NCBI RefSeq assembly: GCF_009720625.1
Contig: NZ_CP046266.1
Coordinates: 877,501 to 941,500 of the forward strand
DNA from: Metabacillus sediminilitoris
GTDB lineage: Bacteria > Bacillota > Bacilli > Bacillales > Bacillaceae
DNA: 64,000 nt
Direction of reading: 5' to 3'
This document shows positions 43,874-54,564 of this stretch, piece by piece (the first letter of the stretch is position 1; each line of letters opens with the position of its first letter). Under the pieces are notes generated by a model, which was not told where the DNA came from, did not search any database, and worked only from the letters and a program-made list of their open reading frames with translations. Both the position numbers and the translations under genes were made by a program.

Positions 43874-46800
43874 TTACATAACATTAAAATATTTTGCTTC
43901 CGGATGGGAAACGACAATGGCTGTTACAGATGCTTCAGGCTCCATCATAAACCCTTCAGTCAGCTTGATTCCAATATCTTCAGGTTTTAAGAGATTGAAT
44001 AATTTTGCTTGATCCTCTAGATCTGGACAGGCTGGATAGCCGAATGAAAAACGCTGTCCTTGGTATTTTGCTGAGAAGCGTTGATCCATTGTGAAGTCTG
44101 GTGCATCCGGGAAGCCCCAACGGTCTCGAATCAGTTGGTGGGTCCGTTCAGCTAGTCCTTCAGCAAGCTCTAATGCAAGGGCTTGAACAGCATGGCTTTT
44201 CAAATAGTCGCCTTGTTCTTTAAATCCTTGTGCAAGCTCGCGGATTTGACTTCCTGCTGTAACAGCAAACATCGCTACATAATCAAAGCCATCCTCTTGC
44301 TTAGGACGAACATAGTCAGAAATACAGCGATATGGCAGTTTTTCCTGTCTTGGGAAATCGAAAGTTTCCAAAATTGAATTTGTGTTATTTGGATCTAAAA
44401 TATGCAGCTTATTTCCTTCACTGTAGGAAGGGAAGAATTGATAGGCAGCAGCTGGTTTAAACCATTGATTCGTTGCGCCATCTTTAAGCAGCACCTGAAT
44501 TAATTCAAATAATTCTGTTGCTTTAGGATCTTTCTTTTTCAACAATTCCTTAACTTTTCCTTTTAATCCAAGGTGATGTCCAATTAACATTTGCAAATTC
44601 ACATAAGGAATGATTTGTGGCAAATCAATATCTTTTAAAATGTGACGCTTTGTATCAACAGGTGAGAAAATAGGTGCTTCACTTAAGTTTCCTCGTTTTT
44701 CTAATAATTCAACAACGGCCTGTGAAGTACTGCTTTTTGGTTTCCTTTCTTCAGTAGCTGCTGCTTCTTTTTCGGCAAATAACTCTGGTGATGTCCGCAA
44801 TTGATTTGCTAAAGATAATCCATCCATCGCATCTTTCGCATATACTACAGGACCATCATATTGTGGAGCAATCTTCATTCTCGTGAATTTCCTTGAAAGG
44901 GCAGCTCCGCCTACTAAAATTGGGATATTACATTTTGCTTCATGTAAATCTTGTGCCGTAATAACCATTTGCTGTGCTGATTTTACTAATAAACCTGATA
45001 GTCCGATGATATCAGGGTTTTCAGCTTTTACAGCTTGGATGAGTGTTTGCGGTGTTACCTTAATTCCCAGGTCAATTACTTTATAGCCATTGTTGCTTAA
45101 GATAATATCGACAAGGTTTTTCCCGATATCATGAACATCACCTTTAACGGTTGCTAATAAAATTTTTCCTTTTCCGCTATCATCTTTTTTGTCCATAAAT
45201 TGTTCTAAAAATGATACAGATGCTTTCATCACTTCGGCACTTTGTAAAACTTCAGCAACAATTAACTGATTGTCATTGAATAACACACCAACCTCAGCCA
45301 TTCCAGCCATAAGCGGCCCGTTAATAATGGAAAGGGGATCAGGGAACTTTTTAAGTGCTAATTCCAGATCAGGAATAAGTCCTTCCTTTGTTCCATCGAT
45401 AATGTATTGTGCTAATCGTTCCTCTAACGGAAGTGATTGAACAGGTTTTTTATCAACCTTTTTCTTACCGCGGTAGAATTCTGTGAATTTTGCTAATGAT
45501 GCATCTGTCGTTTTAAATAATAAATCTTCTGCTAATTCAATTTCTTCTTTTGGAATGGATGCAAACCGTTCTAATTTTTCAGTATTAACGATAGCGTAGT
45601 CCAGTCCGGCCTGTGTACAGTGGTATAAGTAAACAGCATTCAATACCTCGCGCCCAACCGGTGGAAGACCGAATGAAACATTACTTACACCAAGGATTGT
45701 TAAACATTCTGGCAAATGTTCTTTAATCAATTGAATACCGCGAACTGTTTCATTTGCAGATCCTATATACTGTTCATCACCAGTTCCAACAGGGAAGACG
45801 AGTGGGTCGAAAATTAAATCACTTGATTTCAGTCCGTGTTTTTTGACGAGCAGATCATGTGAACGGATTGCAACCTCAAGTTTCTTTTCAGCTGTTAGAG
45901 CCATACCTATTTCATCAATTGTCCCTACGACCAATGCGCCGCCATATTTTTTCACAAGGGGAACGATGGCATCGAACCGTTCTTCACCATCTTCAAGATT
46001 GATTGAATTGATGATTGCTTTTCCTTGAGAATATTTTAATGCACGTTCAATTACTTTTTCATCAGTAGAGTCAATAACAAGTGGTGCTTTCACTTTTTTA
46101 ACGAGCTCCTGAATGAATGCCTCCATGTCTTCGAGTTCATCTCTGTCCGGATCTGCTAAACAAATATCGATAACATGTGCACCATTTTTTACTTGAGCTC
46201 TTGCAATTTCTGATGCTTCTTCAAATTTTTGTTCAGCAATCAGCCGTTTGAATTTACGGGAACCTATTACATTCGTACGTTCACCGACAAATAGGGGACG
46301 CATACCGTCATCATAAAGCAGAGCATCAATACCTGAAACAGTGTGGCCGTGCGAAACATTTTCGATGCTTCTTGGTGTAATATTTGCGACTGCTTGAGAA
46401 ATTGCTTTAATATGTTCTGGTGTTGTACCACAGCAGCCACCAACAAAATTAAGCCAGCCTTGTTCTGCGAAACCTGTGAGCTTTTTCGCAAGAGATTCAG
46501 GTGATTCATGGTAATTTCCTTCTTCATCAGGTAATCCTGCATTTGGATAACAGCTTACAGCCGTATTGGCTAAGCTTGATAAAGTACGAATATGATCTGT
46601 CATAAATTCTGGACCTGTTGCACAGTTTAGCCCAACTGATATTGGCTTCATATGTTCTAAGGAAATATAAAATGCTTCAATGTCTTGACCAGCTAAGGTA
46701 GTTCCCATTGGCTCAATTGTTCCTGAAACCATCAAAGGCAATTCTTTACCAGTATTTTCGAAGGCCTTTTGGATGCCGATGAATCCAGCCTTTACATTAA

Positions 46801-47296
46801 GCATATCTTGACTTGTTTCAAGTAAAAGTAAATCAGAACCACCAAGAATTAATCCTCTTGCTTGCTCTTCATAGTTGCTGACTAATGTATCGAATGTTGT
46901 ACCACCTGTAACAGATAATGTTTTTGTTGTTGGTCCCATAGCACCGGCAACAAATCTGGGTTTTTCTGGAGTTGAAAAGTGTTCGGCTGCTTTTTTAGCG
47001 ATTTTTGCTGATTCAATATTCAGTTCAAGTGCAAGAGAACCAAGCTCATACTCATCTAATACAAGCGCAGTAGCACCAAATGTGTTTGTAGAAATAATAT
47101 CTGAGCCTGCTTCTAGGTATGCTTTATGAATGGCTTCAATTGTTTCGGGTGCAGTTAAGGTTAAATATTCATTACACCCTTCATAATCTTCACCGCCAAA
47201 ATCCTCAGGTGTGAGATCTGCAGCTTGAATCATTGTTCCCATAGCTCCGTCCAGAACAAGAATTCGTTTTTTTAGTTCATCTTTGATGCTACACAT
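43874..47296 (-). CDS. metH: Cobalamin-dependent methionine synthase (MetH)
   Basis: 1140 residues from the ATG at 47296 ([20 protein letters not shown]), with aaaggaag upstream. Order of domains: homocysteine-binding with zinc cysteines ([20 protein letters not shown]); pterin-binding ([30 protein letters not shown]); cobalamin cap and B12-binding with the axial-His motif [20 protein letters not shown]; and a C-terminal AdoMet activation domain ([32 protein letters not shown]). It methylates homocysteine from methyl-folate. Start overlaps the yitJ end by 8 bp. B. subtilis lacks this enzyme, so the host must make or import cobalamin. Confidence 0.95.
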   Translation of the reverse strand: MCSIKDELKKRILVLDGAMGTMIQAADLTPEDFGGEDYEGCNEYLTLTAPETIEAIHKAYLEAGSDIISTNTFGATALVLDEYELGSLALELNIESAKIAKKAAEHFSTPEKPRFVAGAMGPTTKTLSVTGGTTFDTLVSNYEEQARGLILGGSDLLLLETSQDMLNVKAGFIGIQKAFENTGKELPLMVSGTIEPMGTTLAGQDIEAFYISLEHMKPISVGLNCATGPEFMTDHIRTLSSLANTAVSCYPNAGLPDEEGNYHESPESLAKKLTGFAEQGWLNFVGGCCGTTPEHIKAISQAVANITPRSIENVSHGHTVSGIDALLYDDGMRPLFVGERTNVIGSRKFKRLIAEQKFEEASEIARAQVKNGAHVIDICLADPDRDELEDMEAFIQELVKKVKAPLVIDSTDEKVIERALKYSQGKAIINSINLEDGEERFDAIVPLVKKYGGALVVGTIDEIGMALTAEKKLEVAIRSHDLLVKKHGLKSSDLIFDPLVFPVGTGDEQYIGSANETVRGIQLIKEHLPECLTILGVSNVSFGLPPVGREVLNAVYLYHCTQAGLDYAIVNTEKLERFASIPKEEIELAEDLLFKTTDASLAKFTEFYRGKKKVDKKPVQSLPLEERLAQYIIDGTKEGLIPDLELALKKFPDPLSIINGPLMAGMAEVGVLFNDNQLIVAEVLQSAEVMKASVSFLEQFMDKKDDSGKGKILLATVKGDVHDIGKNLVDIILSNNGYKVIDLGIKVTPQTLIQAVKAENPDIIGLSGLLVKSAQQMVITAQDLHEAKCNIPILVGGAALSRKFTRMKIAPQYDGPVVYAKDAMDGLSLANQLRTSPELFAEKEAAATEERKPKSSTSQAVVELLEKRGNLSEAPIFSPVDTKRHILKDIDLPQIIPYVNLQMLIGHHLGLKGKVKELLKKKDPKATELFELIQVLLKDGATNQWFKPAAAYQFFPSYSEGNKLHILDPNNTNSILETFDFPRQEKLPYRCISDYVRPKQEDGFDYVAMFAVTAGSQIRELAQGFKEQGDYLKSHAVQALALELAEGLAERTHQLIRDRWGFPDAPDFTMDQRFSAKYQGQRFSFGYPACPDLEDQAKLFNLLKPEDIGIKLTEGFMMEPEASVTAIVVSHPEAKYFNVM

Positions 47297-49142
47297 GTGT
47301 GATCTTCCTTTCAGCCAGTTGTTTTTCCTTCTCATGGATGTAATTTGTAAGCTCCACTGTAAGGTCATACTGTAAAAATGGGGTAATGAGATAAATACCG
47401 TTAAATAGATCAAATGCAGTATCGATCAAATCCTTGGCGATGGCAAGGCCTTCTTGTCGAGCTTTTTCCTTGTCAGTACCAGCTTCAGCCATTTTTTCTC
47501 TAATCGAATCAGAGAGTTTAATACCAGGTATTTCATTATGAATAAATTCAGCATTACGGCTTGATGTTAGTGGCATAATTCCGATATAAATCGGTGCTTT
47601 TAGATTTCGAGTTGCTTCATATACATGAACAATTTGTTCATTTGAATAGAGCGGTTGTGAAATAAAATAATCAGCACCACAGGCAATTTTTTTCTCAAGT
47701 CGTACAACAGCCTTGTCTAAATGGCGAACATTTGGATTAAACGCAGCGGCAACTGAGAAATTTGTTTTTGCACCTAATGGTTTACCCGAATAGGAAACAC
47801 CCTCATTAAACTGTTTGATTAAACTGATTAAATCAAAGGATGATACATCATAAACAGATGTAGCACCAGGGAAATCTCCAATCTTAGATGGATCACCAGT
47901 AATCGCTAATACATCTGAAAGGCCTAATGTGTGTAAGCCCATTAAATGAGATTGTAAGCCAATTAAGTTTCGGTCACGACATGTAATATGAATTAAGGTT
48001 CGTGCATTCGTTTTTTCCCTTGCAAGCAATCCTGCTGCTAAATTGCTAATACGTGGTGAAGCAAGGGAGTTATCAGCAAGTGTGAGTGCATCAATACCAG
48101 CATCATGCAGAGCCTGTGCACCTTCGAGAAATATACTCATTCCAAGCTTTTTTGGCGGATCAAGCTCAACAATGACAGAGCGTTTTTCCTTAACAATCTC
48201 TTGTAGCGGAGCAAGAGTGTCTTTGTCTGCTGACGTCGATTGAATGTGAATTTCTTTCGGAATTTTCACTTTTTTATCTGTAATTGGGGCTAAATGTGAG
48301 ACTGCTTCAGCCATTGCTTTTATATGTTTAGGCGTTGTTCCACAGCAGCCGCCGATAAGTCTAGCACCTTGCTCTCTAAACTTTAAAGCACTCTCCTTAA
48401 AATATCCTTCATCTGATTCATACTCGAGTCGTCCTTCATTTAATGCTGGCAGACTGCTATTCGGAAATACAGAGAGATAAGCATGTTCTAGGAGCGGTAC
48501 CTCCTCTAGAGCTTGAAGCATATGATACGGTCCTAAACGGCAGTTTAAACCAATAACATTTGCTCCAAGTTCTTCAAGTGTTAAAAAGGCTTGTTTTACT
48601 GTTGTGCCGTCTTGTAATACACCTGGCTCATGAAGGGAAACATTTGTGATGATTGGTTTATTCGTTTCTTTACGAGCTATTTGCAAGACAGTTTTCAGTT
48701 CGTCAAAATCATAATAGGTTTCTAGCAATAATCCATCAACATCTTCATTTAATAAGACAAATAGCTGTTCTCTAAAGTTTCGTTTTATTTCTTCAAGAGT
48801 GTGAGCACTTTTCTTAAATGCTCGAACACCGCCGATCGTTCCGAAAACATATGTTGATCCTGCAGCTGCACGTTTAGCGATTTCAACAGCTTGTTTGTTA
48901 ATTTGTCTAATTTCATCCTCTAGCCCATAACGAGAGAGTTTTATATCATTTGCCCCATAAGTATTTGTTTGGATGAGATTTGCACCAGCTTGAATATATG
49001 CCTCATGCACGTGTATTACATCATCAGGTTTAGATAGATTTAATTCTTCAAAGCAACGATCAACACCGTGGGAATATAGCATTGTTCCCATCGCACCGTC
49101 TCCAATTAATATCTTACTTTTAAGGTCTTCTAAAAAGCTCAT
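47289..49142 (-). CDS. yitJ: Bifunctional homocysteine S-methyltransferase / 5,10-methylenetetrahydrofolate reductase
   Basis: 617 residues from the ATG at 49142 ([20 protein letters not shown]), preceded by ggaggc; the frame is open upstream in the riboswitch leader. N-terminal Hcy methyltransferase with [11 protein letters not shown] and [15 protein letters not shown]-terminal MTHFR domain with [32 protein letters not shown] and [19 protein letters not shown]. It makes methyl-folate and can methylate homocysteine. The stop overlaps the metH start, so both enzymes of the methyl cycle are coupled. The SAM riboswitch lies upstream. Confidence 0.93.
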   Translation of the reverse strand: MSFLEDLKSKILIGDGAMGTMLYSHGVDRCFEELNLSKPDDVIHVHEAYIQAGANLIQTNTYGANDIKLSRYGLEDEIRQINKQAVEIAKRAAAGSTYVFGTIGGVRAFKKSAHTLEEIKRNFREQLFVLLNEDVDGLLLETYYDFDELKTVLQIARKETNKPIITNVSLHEPGVLQDGTTVKQAFLTLEELGANVIGLNCRLGPYHMLQALEEVPLLEHAYLSVFPNSSLPALNEGRLEYESDEGYFKESALKFREQGARLIGGCCGTTPKHIKAMAEAVSHLAPITDKKVKIPKEIHIQSTSADKDTLAPLQEIVKEKRSVIVELDPPKKLGMSIFLEGAQALHDAGIDALTLADNSLASPRISNLAAGLLAREKTNARTLIHITCRDRNLIGLQSHLMGLHTLGLSDVLAITGDPSKIGDFPGATSVYDVSSFDLISLIKQFNEGVSYSGKPLGAKTNFSVAAAFNPNVRHLDKAVVRLEKKIACGADYFISQPLYSNEQIVHVYEATRNLKAPIYIGIMPLTSSRNAEFIHNEIPGIKLSDSIREKMAEAGTDKEKARQEGLAIAKDLIDTAFDLFNGIYLITPFLQYDLTVELTNYIHEKEKQLAERKITHV

Positions 49143-49278
49143 AAAAAAAGCCTCCGATCGAGTAAATATGTGTGTAATTAAAGGGTGGAACGAGCAAGCC
49201 TTCCTTGAATTTATGCCATGAACCAATCTTGTCGACTTCATAAAATGTTAGCAGTTCCCGTTCCTATTCATTCAAATA

Positions 49279-49486
49279 AAAAAGCCTTCTTTTGAAGAAG
49301 GCTGAATGATTCTAAGCTTCTCCTTATCTTTCAAGCATCGACTATGCTTGACTGGAATTAGCACCTTGGCCTTTGGAGGAGGAAGATGCAGTGTTTAAAA
49401 CACTCAATACACCAAACCTACACTCGAAATTGACCGGTTGCTGAAGCGTCATTGGGCCAGTCCCTCAGCTTCTCTTGATAAGATAT
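49279..49486 (-). promoter_or_regulatory. SAM (S-box) riboswitch with terminator, controlling yitJ-metH
   Basis: Minus strand begins CTTATCAAGAGAAGCTGAGG, continues GGACTGGCCCAATGACGCTT and CAGCAACC, the conserved SAM-I aptamer blocks. The P3/P4 arms follow, then GCTTGAAAGATAAG closing P1. A rho-independent terminator AGCCTTCTTcaaaAGAAGGCT plus a T-run lies at about 49279-49303. High SAM would terminate transcription before yitJ. The other sequence between the riboswitch and the start (49143-49278) holds only the leader. Confidence 0.93.
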
Positions 49487-49643
49487 GAAATTAACGTATT
49501 TTAAAATTGTTCTTTAACAAATCGCTTGCGCATTTCTAAAAATGTATTACACCTAATTTATCTAATATTTTGAAAAATATCAATAGGTAAATGATATTTT
49601 GGTTAAATTTACATTCATTTTTCGTTTTTTTAAGGGCAATCTT

Positions 49644-49685
49644 AAAAAAGACAGTTTCTGCAATAGTGTTGTAGAAACTGTCTTT
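49644..49685 (-). terminator. Terminator of yitK
   Basis: Minus strand AAAGACAGTTTCT pairs with AGAAACTGTCTTT, followed by TTT. A trace of the 39.5-kb repeat family (gctgaacaaggca at 49733) lies between it and yitK. No gene is supported in 49500-49759. Confidence 0.75.
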
Positions 49686-49759
49686 GGGTTCTTTGACGTT
49701 TAGCGAAGTCCAGGGATTCTTATATATGGCCATGCTGAACAAGGCACTCCGTGTTTGCT

Positions 49760-50251
49760 TTATCGATAGTTAATGAACTGAACATCTATTGGTAAATCTG
49801 CTTCCCTAATTGCAGCGATTACTGCCTGAAGGTCATCTCTGCTTTTTCCTGTTACACGGATTTGATCATCCTGAATTTGTGTTTTCACTTTTAATCCTTT
49901 ATTTTTAATGATCGTGTTGATTTTTTTCGCATTATCCTTATCAATGCCCGAAACTAATTCGGCTCTTTGGCGAACAGTACCGCCTGAAGCATTTTCAATC
50001 TTTTTGTACGAAATATTTTTTATTGGTACATTACGTTTAATTAATTTTGAAAGTAAGACGTCTTTTAATTGGTCAAGCTTATATTCATCATCAGACACTA
50101 AAACAAGCTCTTCTTTTTCTAATGAAATATTGCTTTTACTTCCTTTAAAGTCATAACGTGTTGCAATTTCTTTCAGGGCAATACTGATTGCATTTGTTAC
50201 TTCTGGAAATTCAATTTTTGAAACGATATCAAATGAACTATCTTTCGCCAT
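49760..50251 (-). CDS. yitK: YajQ family nucleotide-binding protein (YitK)
   Basis: 163 residues from the ATG at 50251 ([18 protein letters not shown]), with ggagg 6 bases upstream. Sequence has the YajQ/DUF520 blocks [18 protein letters not shown] and the C-terminal [16 protein letters not shown] stretch [15 protein letters not shown]. YajQ proteins bind nucleotides (cyclic di-GMP in some Gram-negatives) and RNA; the role in Bacillus is unclear. Place between yitJ and yitL matches B. subtilis. Confidence 0.9.
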   Translation of the reverse strand: MAKDSSFDIVSKIEFPEVTNAISIALKEIATRYDFKGSKSNISLEKEELVLVSDDEYKLDQLKDVLLSKLIKRNVPIKNISYKKIENASGGTVRQRAELVSGIDKDNAKKINTIIKNKGLKVKTQIQDDQIRVTGKSRDDLQAVIAAIREADLPIDVQFINYR

Positions 50252-50404
50252 AATCATCCTCCATTACGTATATAATATGGTTAGATTATAGTAAAATAAA
50301 ACAATGATCACAACTATTTACAACGTGATTGTTAAGCGATTCGCTAATAGAGGGTAACTATGTTATAGTTAAACACTATTTATTTGAACGAAACATACTA
50401 AAGA

Positions 50405-51295
50405 ATGGTAGAAGAAAGGATAGATGACAATTTTATGATGCCAGGAACTTTTGCAACATTAACAATAGATGAAAAAGTCGATTATGGCTATTTTTTAACG
50501 GATGGAAATGAACGTGTACTTTTACATAATAATGAAGTCGTTGGTGAAATAGAGGTAGGGGAGAAGCTTGAAGTCTTTTTCGTATTAGATGCTGAGGACA
50601 GGTTATATGCGACCATGAAAAAACCGCTTATAACAGAGGATACATATGCTTGGGTCGAAGTAGTAGATGTAGTAGATGACATGGGGGCATTTGTTAACAT
50701 TGGGTTAAGCAAGGATGCACTTGTTGCGAAAGATCATCTTCCATATTTAAGAGAAGTATGGCCTGAAGCAGGTGACAAGCTTTTTTGTACTTTGAAAGTA
50801 TCGAAAAATGGCCGATTCTTTGTAAGGCTGGCCACAGAGGAAATTGTTGAACCATACTTTAAAGATGCTGATCGAGCAGTATTTAATAAAGAAGTGACAG
50901 GAACTGTGTACCGAATGATCGTTGCCGGATCTTTTATTTTGACAGAGGAAGGGTATAAGGGTTTTATTCATTCATCACAGCGAACGGTTGAACCGCGATT
51001 AGGGGAGACAGTGACAGGACGTGTAATTGATGTAAAGGAAGATGGTACTGTCAATGTATCCCTACTACCACGTAAGCATGAGGCATTAAGCGTTGATGCA
51101 GAAAGAATATATGCTTACATGCAAGAAAGAGGCGGTGCCATGCCTTTTTCCGATAAAAGTGATGCAGAAGATATTAAAGAACGATTTCAATTGAGTAAAG
51201 CAGCATTTAAACGAGCACTTGGTCATTTAATGAAGCAAGGTAGAGTTTATCAAAAAGAGGGCTGGACGTATTTTAATGAACAGTCTGACTCATAA
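50405..51295 (+). CDS. yitL: S1-like RNA-binding protein, CvfB/YitL family
   Basis: 296 residues if started at 50405; ATGs at 50435 or 50438 are also possible, and neither has an ideal ribosome site (aaagga at 50415). Three S1-like beta-barrel units follow one another: FATLTIDEKVDYGYFLTDG, AWVEVVDVVDDMGAFVNIGL and TVTGRVIDVKEDGTVNVSLL. A winged-helix C-terminus (RFQLSKAAFKRALGHLMKQG) completes the CvfB architecture. CvfB of Staphylococcus binds RNA and affects virulence gene expression. Divergent from yitK. Confidence 0.88.
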   Translation: MVEERIDDNFMMPGTFATLTIDEKVDYGYFLTDGNERVLLHNNEVVGEIEVGEKLEVFFVLDAEDRLYATMKKPLITEDTYAWVEVVDVVDDMGAFVNIGLSKDALVAKDHLPYLREVWPEAGDKLFCTLKVSKNGRFFVRLATEEIVEPYFKDADRAVFNKEVTGTVYRMIVAGSFILTEEGYKGFIHSSQRTVEPRLGETVTGRVIDVKEDGTVNVSLLPRKHEALSVDAERIYAYMQERGGAMPFSDKSDAEDIKERFQLSKAAFKRALGHLMKQGRVYQKEGWTYFNEQSDS

Positions 51296-51306
51296 GTAAA
51301 TAAATC

Positions 51307-51350
51307 AAAACGGTTTTCATTTCTGCTTAAGAAGTGAGGGCCGTTTTTTT
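51307..51350 (+). terminator. Terminator after yitL
   Basis: AAAACGG (51307-51313) pairs with CCGTTTT (51341-51347), with an inner TTCT/AGAA stem, followed by T's. Confidence 0.6.
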
Positions 51351-51518
51351 ATTAAGAAACATATTTCTGATTTAACTCTCAAGGTCTCGCCTGGCATTCG
51401 TAGATGATACAACTATATTTATGTGGTTTTTGTCTCCTTGGAAAATGATTTTGAGGCTCTTTTCGTAAAGATTGTTGGTAAGTAAAAAATACGAACAGCT
51501 GTTGATTGTTGTAAATAT

Positions 51519-51683
51519 GCGAGACTCCTGCGGGAGAAGTGTGCCTTAGGAGACCCTGGAAGTGCAAAAGCACTGAGGAGGCTCCTGAGACCGCCCGCGG
51601 AATGCGAGTACCCGCGGGCGGAAATCAATCCAGGTTATTCGTGTAAATGTAATTGAAAAGCAACAAAGTATGCGAAAATAGTC
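51519..51683. repeat. Bacillaceae GC-rich intergenic repeat (GCGAGACTCCTGCGGG type)
   Basis: Starts gcgagactcctgcgggag, has hairpins GTGCaaaaGCAC and CCGCCCGCGG/CCGCGGGCGG (10-bp perfect stem), then ATCAATCC and ends caacaaagtatgcgaaaata. Its GC content stands out from the surroundings. A decayed relative lies at 60335-60463. I recall similar sequence between genes in many Bacillaceae. Short ORFs here are artefacts of the repeat. The remainder of the 484-bp gap (51296-51779) has no gene. Confidence 0.8.
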
Positions 51684-51779
51684 TTTTGAAAAAATTATTT
51701 TGACATAATGATGAAATAGAAAAGAATCATGCCGATAAATACATTGAAAGTATAAAGAAATATAAAGTGAGGTTTTAAA

Positions 51780-52748
51780 ATGTATTGTAAAAAAATAATA
51801 TCGATATTATTTTTTTGTTTGATCCTTGTCATTACTGGATGCTCACAACAAGAAGTGGCAAGTAAAGTAGATGAAAAAGTGAAAATAGGTATTATGCTCT
51901 CAGATGTAGGGTTAGGAGATCAATCGTTTAGTGATTCAGCTTTTCATGGACTTGTAAAAGCAAGAGATGAATTAGGCATTGTATTTGATTATCGCGAGCT
52001 TCAAGAACCAGGTACATATGAAAAAGGGTTAGTAGACTTAGTGAAAGATGGCAATGACATTGTTGTTGGTCTAGGTTTTATGGTTCAGGCTGACCTTGAA
52101 AAGGTGGCAAAACGATTTCCGAAACAGCAATTTATTCTCATAGACGCTGTTTCAGAACTTAATAACATAACGTCTATTACATTTAAAGAAGATCAAGGCA
52201 GCTATTTAGCAGGTGTGGTTGCCGCAATATCAACGAAAACGAATAAGCTTGGATTTATTGGCGGAGACGAAGTTCCGCTAATTAAAAAGTTTGAAGAGGG
52301 CTTTGTTGAAGGTGCAAAAGCAGTCAAACCAGATATTTCAATAGAGATTACCTATGCTGGTAATTTTGGAAATGATCAATTAGGAGCTAAAATTGCCAGG
52401 GATATGATTCGTCATGACGTGGATGTTTTATATGCAGCAGCTGGATTTACAGGTGTCGGTATGCTGAAAGAAGCGCAAAAGAATCAAGTCTTTGCAATCG
52501 GTGTTGATAGCGATCAATATTATTATGCAGAAAAAGCAGTTATTACATCAATGTTAAAGAATGTTGATGTGGCATTGTACCAACTTGCAGAACAGCTTGT
52601 CAAAGATGGTGAAGTACCTAAGGGCAACGTTATTCTAGGTATACAGGATAATGGAGTCGACTTAGCGCCACTTAGAGTAAAAGAATACACACAAGAACAA
52701 TTGCAAATGATTGAAGACTGGAAAGAAAAACTATCGAGTGGCAGCTAG
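51780..52748 (+). CDS. BMP-family (Med/PnrA-type) substrate-binding lipoprotein
   Basis: 322 residues. Lipoprotein signal with lipobox (CLILVITGCSQQ; Cys near residue 21). The mature domain has KIGIMLSDVGLGDQSFSDSA, GLGFMVQADLEKVAKRFP, FKEDQGSYLAGVVAA and IGVDSDQYYYAEKAVITSM, the basic membrane protein family fold known from nucleoside-binding PnrA and Med. No ABC ATPase or permease gene is adjacent. The next gene, 9 bp later, is a chemoreceptor, so this protein may present a ligand to it. Confidence 0.85.
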   Translation: MYCKKIISILFFCLILVITGCSQQEVASKVDEKVKIGIMLSDVGLGDQSFSDSAFHGLVKARDELGIVFDYRELQEPGTYEKGLVDLVKDGNDIVVGLGFMVQADLEKVAKRFPKQQFILIDAVSELNNITSITFKEDQGSYLAGVVAAISTKTNKLGFIGGDEVPLIKKFEEGFVEGAKAVKPDISIEITYAGNFGNDQLGAKIARDMIRHDVDVLYAAAGFTGVGMLKEAQKNQVFAIGVDSDQYYYAEKAVITSMLKNVDVALYQLAEQLVKDGEVPKGNVILGIQDNGVDLAPLRVKEYTQEQLQMIEDWKEKLSSGS

Positions 52749-52757
52749 GAGGGCATT

Positions 52758-54407
52758 ATGACAATAAAGAAAAAACTACTTATTAATTCTGTTACTGTAT
52801 TAGTATTGGCTATCTTGATTGTTGCATTTATCATTATTAATATGCTTTCGATCCAATCATCGAACAAAGACCAAGTGCCGGTTCTATTAAATATCGAAAA
52901 GCTTGCCGGCGAGTTCCAAACAACAAAACAAGGCTTAAACAATTTTTCAATTACACCTTCTGATGCTCAAAAGCAAGAGGTGCTGACAAGCATAGAAAAA
53001 AGCGATAGATTAATAGGAGAATTAAAGAATAAGATCACAAATCCTAAAAGTAAAACGGTTTTTAATAAATTAGTTACGAAATATGAGCAGTGGAAATTAC
53101 AAGCGAATTCAGCATTAGAAAGCAAGGCAAGTGCTGAAGTAAAGCGCCAGTCAATTCGACTTGATGGCATAGGGAACGACCTATATCTTGTCAATGCGTA
53201 TGCAAATGAACAATATATTCTCTTACAGGAAAACTTAAAAAAACAACTCTCATTTGTTATCATTTCTTCCATTGTTGGGTGTTTGATATTAATTGTGTTA
53301 TCGACTTTCATTGCCATTTTAATGACAAATTCCATTACACGACCATTGAAAAAGTTAGCACACAATGCGGAACAAATATCAACTGGTCATTTAGTAGTTG
53401 AAGAAATCCATTATCAAGCGAAAGATGAATTAGGTCAATTGAATACATCTTTCATGAAAATGGTTGAGCAATTAAGAACATTACTCTCTGCAATTGATAC
53501 TGTGAGTAAGGATGTAGAAGGATTTGCGAAAGATCTTGAAACAGAAAATAAAGGCTTAACAGAAATTAGCAACCAAGTAGCGATCTCTACAAACGAAATG
53601 TCGATTGGTACACAATCGATCTCAAGTGATTTACAAGATGCCGTTTCATTGATTGAACACATGGACAAGGAATTTAGAGAAAATGTAAATCGATCAGAGC
53701 AATCTGTATTATTTGGAGAGGAAGCTGTTACTGCCATCACATCTGGAAAAAATGCAATGGATAGACAACATTCGTTAATGTTAGAAAATATGCAAACAAG
53801 CCAAACGATTGATTCAGCAACAAAGGCGTTTACTGAATATGCTGGAGAAATAGAAAATATGGCGAAAACAGTTAGCAGAATCGCTGATCAGACAAATTTA
53901 CTAGCATTAAATGCAGCGATAGAAGCGGCACGTGCAGGTGAAGCAGGAAAAGGCTTTGCAGTTGTAGCGGATGAAGTGCGCAAACTTGCTGAAGAGTCAA
54001 CATCTTCAACGAAACATATTTTTGAAATGGTCGCCAAAATGAAAGAGCGGATCTCTCACATTTCAGATTCTGTACGTAAAGGTGTATTGATTGCTGAAAA
54101 TCAACAGGATTCCATGGAAACAACGACAAAAGCGTTCGAAAACATTGGAACAAAGGTAGAAGAAATGATAAAGGGAATGACCTTACTAGCAACTGGAGTC
54201 AATCAATCCAAACAATTTGGTGAACAAGTTTTAAACACTGTTGAAAACATTAGTGCAGTAGTTGAAGAAACTGCAGCTGGAAATGAAGAAATATCCGCAT
54301 CAACAACTGAACAATTAGCTGCCTTTGAAAAAAATGTTGAAAAGGTCATTTCTTTAAGAGAATTAACGGATGATTTAAACAATACTCTTGGAAGATTTAA
54401 ATTATAG
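52758..54407 (+). CDS. Methyl-accepting chemotaxis protein
   Basis: 549 residues. TM1 near residues 8-30 ([20 protein letters not shown]), a small extracytoplasmic helical domain of about 130 residues, TM2 near 170-190 ([20 protein letters not shown]), HAMP ([20 protein letters not shown]), and a coiled-coil signalling domain with the hairpin tip [20 protein letters not shown] and [18 protein letters not shown]. No C-terminal CheR-binding pentapeptide. ATG follows ggaggg, 9 bp behind the BMP lipoprotein gene. The small sensor domain fits one that docks a binding protein. Confidence 0.92.
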   Translation: MTIKKKLLINSVTVLVLAILIVAFIIINMLSIQSSNKDQVPVLLNIEKLAGEFQTTKQGLNNFSITPSDAQKQEVLTSIEKSDRLIGELKNKITNPKSKTVFNKLVTKYEQWKLQANSALESKASAEVKRQSIRLDGIGNDLYLVNAYANEQYILLQENLKKQLSFVIISSIVGCLILIVLSTFIAILMTNSITRPLKKLAHNAEQISTGHLVVEEIHYQAKDELGQLNTSFMKMVEQLRTLLSAIDTVSKDVEGFAKDLETENKGLTEISNQVAISTNEMSIGTQSISSDLQDAVSLIEHMDKEFRENVNRSEQSVLFGEEAVTAITSGKNAMDRQHSLMLENMQTSQTIDSATKAFTEYAGEIENMAKTVSRIADQTNLLALNAAIEAARAGEAGKGFAVVADEVRKLAEESTSSTKHIFEMVAKMKERISHISDSVRKGVLIAENQQDSMETTTKAFENIGTKVEEMIKGMTLLATGVNQSKQFGEQVLNTVENISAVVEETAAGNEEISASTTEQLAAFEKNVEKVISLRELTDDLNNTLGRFKL

Positions 54408-54431
54408 GAAGAAGTAAATACATTTTAAGGA

Positions 54432-54464
54432 AAAGATGAGTGAATTGATGCTCGTCTTTTTTTT
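54432..54464 (+). terminator. Terminator after the chemoreceptor gene
   Basis: AAAGATGAG (54432-54440) pairs with CTCGTCTTT (54451-54459, one G-T pair), followed by TTTTT. Confidence 0.65.
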
Positions 54465-54564
54465 GATAAAGTTTTATTGACTATACAATGTAATATGTTT
54501 CACTTAGGAAAATACCTGGTTGTCCATAAAGGATCGACCTAAAAGTATATCTCAAGCCCGAAAA

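Noticed and set aside
47297..47413. Upstream extension of metH
   Set aside because: It overlaps the conserved end of yitJ, and a good ribosome site places the start at 47296.
49536..49742. 68-residue minus-strand frame between the riboswitch and yitK
   Set aside because: Covers the yitK terminator and a trace of an intergenic repeat; no ribosome site or recognisable sequence.
51379..51628. Two overlapping minus-strand frames downstream of yitL
   Set aside because: They lie across a GC-rich intergenic repeat that has long open frames by composition; no ribosome sites.
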